DNA of 64,000 nt from Agelas oroides. Its lineage: Eukaryota > Porifera > Demospongiae > Agelasida > Agelasidae. The notes beneath the pieces were generated by a model. It saw only the letters and a program-made list of their open reading frames with translations, was not told the DNA's origin and searched no databases. This document shows positions 38,874 to 51,900 of this stretch, piece after piece. Position 1 is the first letter of the stretch, and the number at the start of each line of letters is the position of its first letter. The DNA lies in NCBI GenBank assembly GCA_949130485.1, contig OX422183.1:25683316-25747315 (forward strand), in the 5' to 3' direction. The translations under genes and the position numbers were made by a program.

Positions 38874-39607
38874 CAAAGTATACTGTACGTGGTTAAGTGT
38901 AGCAAATCCACTGAGGATGTGTACCCTGTCCTGTCCAGTAGCAGACGAGTTTTGCGGTAGAGCAGTGGCAGTAGTCAAGCCAAGAGTGTGACACTTCAGA
39001 CGCCACTCGCAGCTGTCATACATGTAATTTGACATGACACCACCCCAACTTGCAGCTCACGGCTACCAAAGCACACAGATTATAAACAAACTAAGGTTTT
39101 GTATTGATCAAAGACAGCCTCATGTTAGTACTGATACGGATGGTACCAGCACGTATCAACATTTGTTCACATTTGCTCATTTGTAAGACCTGTGAGGATA
39201 TTTCAGCCCCGCATGAATTCTGCAACTTGCAAGGCTATGGGCACTGTGTTTTAGCTATACAGACCTTTCATTCTTTAGTCACAGGCAGTTTACGTGAGTC
39301 CAATAGTACAGTGCAGTGTTCGCAAACGACCTTCAAGTCAGAGCAGCTTCTTCTCTCTCCTCTAGTATACACACTTTTGAGGTTAGGGCTGCACACACCA
39401 TACTTTTCATGACTTTCGTACTTGATCTCATTGCTGTTATCCATTACACTGTTCCTGCACCATTAAGGTATAAGTACACACACTCCTTCGTTTTGTTTCT
39501 TGCGTAATCTACTTTCCTTTACACTGTCAATCATATAAGCCAATTCCCTTTTCTCCTTTCCTGTCATCACAAAACAACATTATGTTAAAGCCAAGACTAG
39601 TCTAAGT

Positions 39608-40195
39608 TAGTGATGCACCGATAATTGGATCGGTTATCGGTATCGGGCTGATAATGCGCTTTCTGGGCATCATCGGCATCGGCAAATTCTACCCATAACG
39701 CGAACGATAAATGACGCATGCGCATTACAGAACCACATGCTAGCAATTCTTCTCTTCGAACGCTGTACGTGTGCAAGTCACAGCTTTGTAAAGCTGTCGT
39801 GGATGGTGCTACTTGCCTCGCTACCTGAGAGGAAGAGTCCACGGTAACTCACAGAGGGAGAGTTACTCCAGGTAAGCGTAATACGAAGCCTTTCATACTT
39901 GTAAAGTTCGATCACTAGCAACCAGTATCTGCCAAAAGTGTAGCTTCGCACTTTCATCCACCGTTATTATTACAGTCTTAGAGAGGGGGATTACCGTGAC
40001 CGTGACAAGCTACTGTCGGTCCTTGGTGAACATCACTTCCAAGTGAGAAGCAACAAAACAATTTCCATTGCGTGGACTTGTCACAAAGTACCCAGGATGA
40101 AAATATTGGATCGGCTATCGGTATCGGCCGATGTCTGCTAGTATATATCAGATAATCGGAATATCGGTAAAAATCCATATTGGTGCCTTGTACCT
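39608..40195. mobile_element. Nonautonomous DNA element with GATGCACCGATA ends
   Basis: The left end tgatgcaccgataattggat with repeated atcggtatcgg words is mirrored at the right (gataatcggaatatcggt ... ggtgcc). Similar ends are known to me from hAT-type nonautonomous elements. No transposase is seen. Confidence 0.5.
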
Positions 40196-40740
40196 TAGTG
40201 GGCGGGAAGAAAAATAGCCTGGGATCCACTAATTGTGCATGTGCTTAATTAAGCCTACTACCCACAACCACAAATGCTCCACTACTCAGCCATGGCATGC
40301 TTTAGGCCTAGATACTCCTTTTTGCTAATTAATCGCTGCTCTATCTATGTTGGTGCTTTTCAAAAACCAGAAATACAGTTGGTAATCAGTCAACCATCAC
40401 AGAAACTCCATCCACCAACTGTGCACTTGTGGTTAGGAAACAAAGCGCCAATAGAAAGGTGTATGGATTGTACACGCATAGCGCAATGCAACAATGCACT
40501 GGTGCAGGAGAGCTTGTATACTAAATAGCGAAGCCAAAACAAGAAATCAGGGTACAGTACAGTAATAAGTTTAGGCCACACCTTTCCACTTGATGAAGGT
40601 CAGCAGGCCTGGACAGCAGTTCTCATCTCTGCATTTGTTACACTAGATCTATCCTCCAGTATCAGAATTCCCACAGAACTTAAAATAATATCAGAACAGC
40701 CCTGCTTTACCCAACTAGAGGAAAGCACTCCACACACATA

Positions 40741-41090
40741 TACCGTATAGCCGGAAATATTGGCGGGCTTTAAATTTGGCAGTTTGGTCCCAAACCGACG
40801 ATTCAAAAATATTGGCAGAACTTAAACTTGGCAGAGGAGTCTCAGGAGCGTTGCCGTCTCTCGCTTGAGGCACTTAAACAAAGCCATGAGTTCGCAAATA
40901 TACTTAAAACTGGCAGCATGCTAGTGCCGAGCTAGCTACATGTACAGCTTGCGTAGAGGGGCAACGGATGGGGCCAAGAGTGCTACTGCATGCATTACGT
41001 CATTACATGTTTGCATACGAAATAATATTGGCGGTTTCAACCCCGACCGCCAAACTGCCAATCCCCGTCAAATTTTCCGGCTATACGGTA
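40741..41090. mobile_element. TIR element with TACCGTATAGCCGGAAA ends
   Basis: The 17-bp ends taccgtatagccggaaa and tttccggctatacggta are exact inverses. The inner sequence has paired ttggcag/ctgccaa words. It shares the TACCGTAT start with the element at 3201-3922. Confidence 0.75.
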
Positions 41091-42699
41091 TTACCTCCAT
41101 TGTCAGAAATGCTCTACCACTTAAATATCCCTACTTTTACCTAATCAACAATCCTTCCATACCCCACAACTCACTTTTTAAGCCACACAGACAAAGCCTT
41201 CACAAAGTCATGGGAAGAAACGTCCTTCACTGTTACTCCACCAAACGGCATCTGGATTGAAAACAAAGATCCGGATTTACCTCCAGTACATCAGCAGGTA
41301 ACAAAGAATGAACAAAGTAACGGATAAGAAACACAACCTGGCCTAGTTAGCAACAAGAAAAAGCTACCAACATTCAGCCATTTTACCTTGACGAGAAGAG
41401 AGCACGTGGAAAGTTGCGCATGCGCAATAAGATTCTCGAAAGCTGGGGGACAATACACTTCTTTCTTTGAGTTAGGCAATGAGGTACGTTCACAGAGCAA
41501 AGAATAACGCTAGTTATGTATGCGTACGTGTATTTGTACTTATATTTGCATTGTGTAATCGTTGAGGATAAGAGTCAGACTCGGTAGGTGTGCATTAATT
41601 AGGGTATTAAACCAACCCTGCATAGTTTATCAAAGCTGATGGTGATGAATATGTCTGTTGAGGATATTTACTGTGAATTGGCCTAGGATTACACTTGAAA
41701 AATAAGTACCAAGGGCTCCGTATAATTTACAAGCTATGTATACATCAGACAGTGATTTAATCAAGAACTAGCCTGATTCCCACGCTCTCTTCTGCATCCT
41801 AGCAAAAATTTGAAGAAGAGGGTAAGAGCCTGTTACAGATCCACACATGATATCATGGCCTGACATCATTATGTAAGTCCAAAACATCATGAAGACTACG
41901 AAGTAGCCGCAAAGTACCCTCAAGTTTGTTACTGTGAGATTGATCTGAGCTAGCTTCTGTTAAAAGTTTAGATTGAAATTTGTATCGTGGGATTGTCCTG
42001 CCCGAGTGCATGCTAACAAACCAGTTCATGGTCTCGTGACAAATTCTTCGCAACAGAACTTCAAGAGACAAAGTCTTATCTACATGTACACATCAGTAAC
42101 TTCAATGCTGTTTGAACACTGCCGAGATCTCACAGACACACTCACAGTTCAGGACAGCATTCTAGTAGACTAACACATACATGTAGATGTAGTTTAGTGG
42201 CTATCTGTCCTGATCACATACATGTAGTTACTTGGTTGCATCATGACTTTAGCAATTATTGCTGTGATGCTGTTGTGCCATGATATTACATGTAAATCTG
42301 TACCAGGTCTCCCCACACAGTGGAGAGCCAGGAAACTAGGCTATATACATGTACATGTAAGTGCCATATTCATGTAGCATATGAAGGTTAACATACCGTC
42401 ACTAAATTAAGGCTTGTGTTTAGTACATGTCAGCACACCATCAATGGAATTGCCACATACCTTGTACCGGGACAAAGTCTGTGGAGTATAAATATGGGTA
42501 GAGAGCTGAAAATTCTGATAAAGTTGTTTCTATGGCTGCTGAAGCCTTGGCTGAGTAGTCTACATGTACACCCCAGCGCAGCTGATGAGGCCTGGTATTG
42601 GCCGAAACGCGTCCTGCGCAGTGGGTGACTTTTCATAACATCTAGGCCTGTTTTATAAGGGAGATGTGGTTCGTTGATTGTTCATGTGTACATTGTACA
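41091..42699. other. No gene recognised
   Basis: Nothing supported on either strand. A partial palindrome-family copy lies near 41,770-41,833, and many acatgta words occur between 42,180 and 42,360. Confidence 0.4.
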
Positions 42700-42795
42700 T
42701 AGCCTCGTCCCCAGGCCACTCCCAGATTTTATCTCACAGCCGAGTTTTCTCCACGGCTGCAAGATAAAATCTGGGAGTGGCCTGGGAACGAGGCT
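42700..42795. mobile_element. Small palindrome, near-perfect 96 bp
   Basis: The left arm tagcctcgtccccaggccac... continues as tcccagattttatct and is mirrored to aggcta at 42795. The loop contains a second small hairpin (cagccg/cggctg). This is a clean example of the CTCGTTCCCAG family. Confidence 0.85.
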
Positions 42796-43109
42796 ACATT
42801 GTACATGTATACCATAACGCAAATTACAAATGTACATGTATTAAAGGGTTTGACTGTTATACTAGCTATAGATCGAACATTTCGGCCACCAAGCATTTAC
42901 TCTTGTTCGCAGACTATTTTTCTACACACAGAGGGAAAAAATAGTCTGGTCAATGGACTTTTGACTATTTTTCCCTCCATGTACAGAAAGATAATCTGGA
43001 AAGGAGAAATACCATGTAGTCCTCCTCTTCAGCAGCCAGTGATACAGACATGCAGACATCAACTAGTAAATACAGACAAAAGGCTGAGTTCTATTACAGG
43101 TGAAATGTA

Positions 43110-43152
43110 CCCTCATTCCCAGGCTCTCTCCTCAGAGCCTGGGAACGAGGGT
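43110..43152. mobile_element. Small palindrome, minimal 43 bp
   Basis: ccctcattcccaggctct and agagcctgggaacgaggg pair with almost no loop. This is one of the shortest members of the family. Confidence 0.7.
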
Positions 43153-43333
43153 GGATGCAATGGACATTCATTCCAGTGTAACTGAAGGGGTTCCCAGGCC
43201 TTCGCGTGTTTGTCACTTGCAGTGCAAGATTTTTGACCAAAATTGTATTTGATTGCTTGACAGACTGAATGGTAGCCACACTTTGTTATAATTAGTGCAT
43301 GTAGCCATACCACCCTTAAATGTATGTTGTACC

Positions 43334-43557
<224 letters not shown>

Positions 43558-44084
43558 ACAGTGTATGTGTAGATCTTTGTGTTTGTATATGTATGTGATG
43601 CATGCCGGAGCATATGTCACAACCAACCGATGATGTCAGCCAGTGCACTGTTTAACACTTCCTCCTCCCTCCGCAATAAAATGATGTCATCATGCGCTCT
43701 TGGCAGTGGCCATAATGCTTACCATGTGAAGTGACTAGTCTTGTTGCCAGACCCTCCCCTAAAATGAAAATGAGAGCAATAAGAGGTCAATTGGCAGAAG
43801 TGTGAAGAAATCTCTGTAGTCAAGGCACTTACCAACACACTTTCACAATGTAAACTAACCACTGAAATGAGAACATATCTCTAATTTTGGGTGTCCCAAT
43901 GTACCCTAAACAGAGGGTTTCATTGTAATGTTACACAGATCTAGGTGTACGACTTCTTTGTAGATTTCACTATCCTACTTTACCTGATGGCTTTTTCATC
44001 TTTGTCTGCAGTGAGCATACAGCTTCTTCACTCAGAAAGTCCCGTCTTACTACTTCAGAGCAGGAGAGTACCTCCAAGACCATA

Positions 44085-44957
44085 ATGAGAGGGATGCAGT
44101 CACAACTGGAGTGTCCAGGATGCAATGTGCTCTACGAAGATCCCCGCGTGTTAGCCTGCTCCCATACCTACTGCAGACGGTGCCTTGAAAGAGAAGCAAA
44201 GAGGGCCGACAATGCCGAGAAGGGACACCTCACGTGTGCCGAATGTGGGATGCAGACAGAAATCCCCAACGGTGATGTCACACAGCTACCGTACAACTTC
44301 TTCATTCAGCACATCATAGACCTCATGTCGTACTACAGTAGTCCTGAACCTGTGCCACTCGTGTACTGTGGAATGTGTCGCAAAGATGGAGTAGGAAATC
44401 TACCTTCAGCTGTTGCTAGGTGTTCCACCTGTGCTATGTTCCTGTGCAAAGAATGTTATGAACTGCACTCCTTAGATGACTTTACAAAGCTCCATTCAAC
44501 ATTATCAATCACAGAGAGGGGAGATTCTGGCTTCTTTAGCTGCCTCATACCTGACGAAACTGGGGTTAAAAATTGCAAGAAACATAACTGGAAGCCATTT
44601 ACTTATTTTTGTATAACATGCAGCAAAGCTATTTGTGACCACTGTTCAAAGCATGAGCACAAGCTACACCTGTATGCAAAGGCAGAAGATCTCAGACCGG
44701 ACTACACTACGTACATTGATGACCTCATGTCACGGACAACTCGTCTCCTAAGGCGCACTGAAAGTGCAATCAGAACCACACAAGATTTGATGTCTGGTAT
44801 TCAACTGTTGGCTGCAACTCAGATTGAGGAGGTGCTACGAACGCAGGACATTCTCACAAGTGCGCTGGATGGGAGGCAAAGCATGCTACTCCAAGAGGCT
44901 GAAAGATGTAGTGTGGAATCCAAATCAAATGATACCAGCAATGGAGACACCAGTTAG
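44085..44957 (+). CDS. TRIM-like RING/B-box protein, 290 aa, no C-terminal domain
   Basis: This is probably an E3 ubiquitin ligase of the TRIM type. A C3HC4 RING lies at residues 10-54 (C10, C13, C25, H27, C30, C33, C51, C54). A B-box-1-like Cys/His module follows at about 95-140, then a B-box 2 at about 163-195 (CKKHNWKPFTYFC then CSKAICDHC). A helical, coiled-coil-like part follows to about 275 and the protein then stops. Most relatives of this layout (TRIM2/3/45/56/71) carry NHL, filamin or other C-terminal domains, which are absent here. The frame is open upstream of the ATG to an acceptor at 44011, so an upstream exon could add N-terminal residues. The next gene starts 347 bp downstream on the same strand. 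Confidence 0.85.
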   Translation: MRGMQSQLECPGCNVLYEDPRVLACSHTYCRRCLEREAKRADNAEKGHLTCAECGMQTEIPNGDVTQLPYNFFIQHIIDLMSYYSSPEPVPLVYCGMCRKDGVGNLPSAVARCSTCAMFLCKECYELHSLDDFTKLHSTLSITERGDSGFFSCLIPDETGVKNCKKHNWKPFTYFCITCSKAICDHCSKHEHKLHLYAKAEDLRPDYTTYIDDLMSRTTRLLRRTESAIRTTQDLMSGIQLLAATQIEEVLRTQDILTSALDGRQSMLLQEAERCSVESKSNDTSNGDTS

Positions 44958-45167
44958 CCAGTAGACCAAACAATCAGTATCTTCTTTTTCCCAGTTTCCC
45001 TTCTGTCAAAACCAGGATGCCAAAACAGCCAAGGAACAAACCCTATTTTCTTTACATAAGTTTACAGCTTTGTTTTTTGTTGTTATTTGTATTTCTGGGT
45101 TGTTTTTCACTTGGTTGTACGTGTCTTCCGGCATCATCGACTTTACTTCCGGTTATAATCTATTTTT

Positions 45168-45286
45168 AGAATGTTACTATAAATATCGACGAAGGCCGTA
45201 TATAGTTGTATCACTTCAGAAGAGGAAGTAGAATGTTACTATAAATATCGACGAAGACCTGCTGCATCACTTCAGAAGCGCAAGTC
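45168..45286 (+). repeat. Tandem duplication in the promoter/5' leader of the LRR gene
   Basis: Two copies (45168-45229 and 45230-45286) of a roughly 60-bp unit share agaatgttactataaatat, cgacgaag and tcacttcagaag. The array ends 17 bp before the ATG at 45304. Duplicated start-site or regulatory sequence is plausible. Confidence 0.7.
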
Positions 45287-45303
45287 GTTTACAAACCCTG
45301 GGC

Positions 45304-48034
45304 ATGGCTGCAATACTGGAAACAGATGTGAATACTTCTAACGATTTAGGTCGCTTAAAAATTGATGCTGCAATCAACGAGACCACTGAACCCTGCTCTG
45401 ACCAATCTTTCGCTCAAACGACCGGTACCAGTGCAAAAGGTCTGGAAGCGTTTTTGCTGCACAAGAAAGAACTTGTCTTGGACTTTAAAAATCTGAAGTC
45501 CTGCCTCGACCCATTGAGTGAGACTGTTGTAAGCAAGGACACAGAAAAAGACGGCGAGCAGGTATGACAAAGGAGATGGGTGGGGCTGGTTTGAGCTGCA
45601 AGACACGGCAAGTCTGCCACAGTTCGTATATAGTGCTGCTATTTGTTGCGAGCTGCCGAGCGGGTATATATATAGCTACCACTGATTAAACCATGCATGG
45701 CCAAATATTGCTTGATTCCACTTATATTAAAGGCTTGCTTACAATAAATCTGTCAGCCTATAAACAGCCACGTGGCCCACAGCTTGGCTTCATTTGTGAC
45801 CTAAAAATTTGTTTTTGCACTGTATCCATGCTAGTTTGGTTCCTGAAGTCTTCAGCAGAAGGGGTGGGATAGACAAAAGAAGGGTCCATGCATTATACTA
45901 CATGTAGAAATCAAGCGGATTACTTCTAGCTTTACAAATGCAATGGGTTGTATAAGAAGTAATCCTACTATTATTCATACTCCCCCTGCAGTTTGATTAC
46001 GAGGGGTTTGTTTATGATTGCTTTGAGAATGGTGACACATTTCCTGTACTTGAATCTCTGGTGATACGGAACCTGAAACTTTCCACTGATGAACCATTGT
46101 TTGACAACTGTAAGTATACATACTTACTTACTTACTTAAGAATATACAGGCATAGATATTTACACTACTCTACTGTACCAACAGCTATAGTATATTAATC
46201 ATACCGGTATACAGCTAGTTATTAGGATCAGTATGGCAATCAATATTGCTGTCCAATCCTCAATTCAACCGCCTCGATTCAACCCTCGATTCAACCAGCT
46301 AAACATTGCATTTGTTGGACTACTTGCATGAATATTTGTTGAGGTTCTATACCATGTGGATATATACTAGGAGGGAACTACCTGTTTCCCAAAAGCTAAG
46401 ACTTGTTGCATGCCTTCCAGAGATGGTCTATAGGCAAGCAGTTAATGACTCAATTTACAGAAATAGCATTAGGATTGTAGAATGGAGCTCAAAGCAACTA
46501 TATAGCTAGCATGTATGACTCATAATTGTGTAGACTAGATTTACCTACAATAATTATGCCTTACAAGACAGCTGCAGTTGCATAAGCCTATACACATACA
46601 TGCATTTTCATTAAACTATATTCTTTCATTCCAGCCGCATATCTGTGCCATGGAATGATGCAGTTGAATACACTGGTAGAGCTTGACATCGGAGGCAATC
46701 AAATTCCTGAAGACTTCCAATCCCTTCTGCAAGTAAGCACATGCAGATAATTCTACAGTGGAACCCCCCTTAACGGACACCCCTCAACAGCAGACACCCA
46801 CAATATAATAGGGGTTTCACTGTATATAGCCAGACTTATTGTCTGAACTTATGCAAGTGTACTATACCTTATACAACTTAATCATGCAGGGTAAAAGTTC
46901 TGTATGCATACTGTCTACGATAGATCTACCTTCATTTCGTTCCCTTTAGTTCTGGAACCTTTACAACCTTAAGAAGCTGGTAATGGACAGCACCGGGCTT
47001 AAGAAGTTCCCACCCTCAGCTGGAAGACTGCGAAAACTCGAAGTCCTCTCCCTGAGCAAAAACAAACTTGAGGACTTACCTGTGACCCTTGGATTTTGCG
47101 AACGTATCAAAGTTTTGAATTTACAGGGCAACAACTTCAGACGTATTCCAGGGATTGTACTCCACCTGAAGAACCTGGAGGAGCTGCGGCGACTCGACAA
47201 TCCACTGCCACCAAGATGGCAAGGCTTTGCATCACCACCACATGTCAATGTACCAAATCAGCCTACTTCAAAAAGTAATGAGAAGAACATTTACAATCCA
47301 GAAAGTTTGCAAAGCCTATGCACAAAGGTTACATTCACACATCAAATTGACTACTGGAAGCATGAGAGTCTGGGTGTCTTGCAGTGCAAAACACTCGATA
47401 GCCTTGCATCACACTTTACAGTTTGTGAGCAATGCCACACTGCCATCCCCAACACAGGTAAGCAGACAAATAGACTAGCTATTATTGTGATGATCTGTGG
47501 GACTTTGCTCTTAAGACCAAGAAAGAATCAATATGGCTAGCATATTCTACTTTGTGTACGTGCATGAACAATGAACTACATCTCCCTGCTTAGATGAGTC
47601 ACCAGCTGCATGTGCAGGACTACGTAGTGTTAATCTTTCAAGATCTCACAATTAGTATGCCTATGACAAATGCTTGTCTCTAATGTGTGTCTGCAGGGAA
47701 GTACACAGTACAGGTTATGCTGGTATCCTTCCTGGGGCTCAGAGATGTGCCATTCATACTTCATGCCTGCAGTGAACTATGTCAGGAAACCATCAAAGTC
47801 AATCTTGTGAAAAGGAACCAAGAGTTGCAAAGAAATCTTGATGAGGAATATGAAAAGAGCATTCAACATGCACAGAAACTAGTGAATGAAAACGAAATAG
47901 ATATTTCACCCGAAACTATTAATGCACCAGAGAATCAGGTTTTCCACTACACCCTTCCATACAACAACTACAGAGCATCAGATTACTCACAGTCAAGGAG
48001 AGCTAGGAGACTGAAGAAGTGCATTGTCATGTAA
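45304..48034 (+). CDS. Leucine-rich-repeat protein with Cys-rich domain and CaaX box
   Basis: Five exons join in phase: 45304-45561, 45992-46109, 46635-46732, 46950-47457 and 47697-48034, giving 439 residues. The middle holds about five leucine-rich repeats (for example LEVLSLSKNKLEDLP, IKVLNLQGNNFRRIP). A conserved-looking module follows with NPESLQSLCTKV and HFTVCEQCHTAI, then a later Cys pair (HACSELC). That Cys-rich tail resembles LRRC58/LRRC28-type proteins as I remember them, and could bind zinc. The last twelve residues are basic and end RRARRLKKCIVM, a polybasic stretch plus a CaaX motif, predicting prenylation (Met at the end suggests farnesyl) and membrane attachment. The start is the first in-frame ATG after a duplicated leader. 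Orthology is not certain. Confidence 0.8.
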
Positions 48035-48636
48035 CAACACTGATATAATAGTGGTGTGATATAATAATATAATACAAGTCATGCAGTTTTTTATGTGTGG
48101 AAAATTATCAGTCCATTATTTATAATTATTGTATTTGTACCTGTAATTTTATTTGGAAAACTACACTGTATGTTCTTTGGATGTGAGCAGTTTCTGTGCC
48201 TATAAACTTTGTGTACACTTAGCATTATTTTGTATTTGCTATATACAACAATGTCTTAATCATATCTGTGGCGTAGTGTAGTTGTATAATTATCAGATGG
48301 TTGCACTTCATAGACCTCTGCCTCAGCTTTTGTACAAAAAGTGCAAGCTTTTCCAACTGCAAGGTCAGTACGTGGTCATTGAGGTGGAGACCTAGAAACA
48401 AGGCAAGTAGTGCCTGCATGAAGTTAACTGTGCCAAGTGCATCATTGATCGGTGTAATTGTTGTCATGAGGTCCAAGTATTACCTAATGCTCTAGTAACA
48501 AGTCAACCAAATATAACACTATATTGGATTACATACCATCATCAGAGGACATTGACACTAAGTCTTACCACCAAAACAAGTATACCTAGGCGTTGAGGCT
48601 CAAGTTGAAATATTAACTTCATAGTCATATTAGAGG

Positions 48637-48962
48637 TAGTCTCGTGACCAGCCGGATATACCTACGGAAAGTCCGTCTGGTAACGTTGGGCTCGAATCTG
48701 GGGCTTTTCTACTTACGACGGAGTTATTTGAACGTGCCAATCAAATTGTAGCATGTCCAATTACTGGGGCGGCCCACTGGCGCCCCAGCGCTTGTGTGGA
48801 TGCTAATTTGTGATAATTGAAGCCATGTAGAGGTGAGAACGTCCATATATGGCCAGCGCCGGCCACGTTCAAACCCTGCTGACGTGTGCAAAAGCCCAAG
48901 AAAGGCGCACAATGTTACCAGACGGATTTTCCGTAAGTTATTTCCGGCTGGGCACGAGACTA
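48637..48962. mobile_element. Palindrome-family element in the REXO2 3' UTR
   Basis: The left arm tagtctcgtgaccagccgga... and the right arm ...tccggctgggcacgagacta, with accagacgga pairs inside, bound 326 bp. Its right edge is 32 bp from the REXO2 stop codon (48995-48997, minus strand), so it probably lies in the transcript's 3' UTR. Confidence 0.7.
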
Positions 48963-48994
48963 TATTAGAGGATAAAAGTCAATTCACGAGATAG

Positions 48995-51900
48995 CTACTG
49001 GAAGATAGCTTTCCTGTAGAAATTCAGTTCTTCTATACTTTCCTTGATGTCATCCAATGCCCTGCATTACATAGATGAACAAGATACAATATTTATCAAA
49101 GGACCCACTTACAAAGTACATGCTTCTCAATTGTAGCTTGTACAAGTGAGCCAATGCTATCAAGTCTGACTCAGCCAATGCTAGGGGAGACAGGTGGATG
49201 CCTCACAGACAGGTGAAAGCACAATGTTACCTACCCTTTCATTATAGAAAGCATGATCAGGAAGTTCCTTCATGCAGAAATACCAATGAGAGATGGTACA
49301 GCTGGTGAAGCGAGTATGGTTCATCTACTTGACCTGATCTTGCACATTACATTTTCTCAGGTAGAACACAATCTTTACACTACCTGTGGTGTAGTTTCTT
49401 CACTGGAGCTCGGCTAAATTCTGTAGGATACCATCTCCTGTATAAGGGTGATACCAAAAAATTAATAGATGAGTCGTCCAAAGGTGACGGATAGGATCTT
49501 GCCAATACAAAATTAGTATCAGTACATGGCTAAATGGCAGTGCATTGCCCAACAGCCTCCGTCAGTGCATGATTGCTATAAGATACAGAATGTAGTGAAA
49601 CCACTCATGTTCCATACTATATGATGCATACATGAACCAAAGGACCAAACAGGCCATTATTTAGTATAATGCTTATGTCTTGGGATGTCCCTCTCACCTA
49701 CATAGTTCTTTCACAGTGCTGACATCAACCAGGCGATAGTGAAGGTGAGCCATAAAGTTGGGCATGTACTTGTCCAAGAACCTTCTATCCATATGTATTG
49801 TGTTCCCAGCAAGGGGGCACTTCCCTTGTGTAGTGTGCTGCCGGACAAAAGTCACCATCTGCTCCTCGGTGTCTGCCAGAGAGATGGTTGAAGCTCTGCA
49901 TGCTGCTGTCAGACCAGACTAAAGAGAAATGGATGTTTGTCTTTAGGTCATACTACATACTTGCGGGAAAACATTAATTCAGGTCACGGTTAGAGGTTAA
50001 TGTATAGTGCTAGCTTCAGTTTCAACAGATTTTTGTTAAGTAAATAGATATCTACACAGGAGGTCTAGAATGTCAAGTAATGAAGTTAGATTAACATGGA
50101 GACATTGTAGTCAAATACAATATTTCCACACCAAACCCAAATTGTCATATATATCTGCTATTTTCTATTATAATCATTGTATCATCATCAGTAATTCTTT
50201 AAATTGTCAACTAGTACTGGTATAGTAGACGTTTGTAGTTGAAATACAATTACTATATACAGTGAATCCCCTCTATTCCATACACATTGGGACAAAAAGT
50301 GTCCAAATAAGTGCAAATTCAAGTTACAGTTTGAAAGTCCAGCAAAAGTATCCTAAACACTGAGATGTCTTCATTTCAGAGGTTTGGAATAGAGGAGTTG
50401 CACTGTAAGCAAAGCCTGTTACTAATAGCAGGGGATCATAGTAGATATCTCACTGCATGAGTCACCTTTCCATGGTGTTCCCTACACCAGTCTCCCATAG
50501 CATCCAATACTGCATCAGGTTGGTGAATGATAATATCAGGGCCCTGTAAAATGGTTTACTACTTATATAACATGACCTTGTGAAACCAACAGTGTGTTGC
50601 TCACTCAAGCTTGTCACACAATAATACCAATAGATGTGGACAAGAGTTCATTACAACAATATGGAGTTACATACATACGGAAATTTTCAGTCAGTGTGGG
50701 ATCCACTCAGACTTGCCTCAATATGTATCCACACAGATTATAATGACCAACATATTGATTGCTGGGACAGCTGAAAGGATATCTGATAATTACTGCTGTT
50801 ACTTACTGTTGTACTATTGATTGCAACAACTTTGTATCATCAAGCAAAGCAATTTTGTGACTGGACCCTTATAGCTTCATTCCCAGGCTTCCCCTTGCAT
50901 GCATGGTGTAGTTATATTTGCATATCTACTGTGCATGGTTTCTCAACAACCTTAAGCGTGCTTATTGCAGATGTTTCTTGTACTTTTGTTGATGTCTATC
51001 ATAAAAACCTCAGTAGGGAATTATTCAGTTCATTGCGTACCTCTGCCACTATCTTGAGATTTTCATCTGTTATGATGCATGCCATCTCCAAAATGTAGTG
51101 CTTGGTTACATCCAGGCCTGCAAGAGACGGATGTATTGGTTGGACCAAACACTACACCAGCAATAACAGTAGCATGTTGAAATTTCAGAGAATGAAACAA
51201 GGCCAGACTATGAAATACTGGTGCACTCACCTGTCATCTATGGGACCAACAGACCACAAAGTGTCAAGGTGTACATATGGACAAAGTAAGATACACAACA
51301 TACATGAATGACACTCACAAATAAAATCCATCATCACTAAAATCAGGAGCTTATGAACCACCATGGTGAGAAAGAGCGTCCAACTACCGTACCATCTTAT
51401 GTTGAATCACACTATAAAGCTCAAGTGGCAGAGCACTGCCAGCTCAAGCCTTGCAGTTATCCTGGGTTCGATTCCTGGCGTGCGCAGATTATGCCGGCAT
51501 TAAAACGAGCATAATAAGCATGCAAAAGCATCGACCATAATGCGAGCATAACAGGGCAGATTCTCTGAGGAAATTACATCATTATATTTTTGCAGAAGTT
51601 TGGCCATGTTGCGATTCCAAATTTTGTGACGGCAACAACTGGCCTCATTAACGAGAGTCGAGCAGCTAATAGGTCACTATTTCTCCTCCAACGTCCTTAC
51701 TAAGTGAACTTCGAGCCCCTACACAATCGGAATTAATGCGGAAGCAGAAGGTTAGGATAAATCCACTTAGCTCCTGTTGAAATGTCTCAACTAAATGTCA
51801 ATGTTATCCATCAACTCCACTTGACCCAAATAAAAAAACTTATCTTCAGATAAGATTTAAGAGTCTCAAAGGTCACAGTCAGCTATACACTTCAAAAGTA

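Noticed and set aside
51413..51484. A functional tRNA gene
   Set aside because: The B box is perfect but the acceptor stem does not pair and the cloverleaf is not clean. A tRNA-derived SINE fits better.
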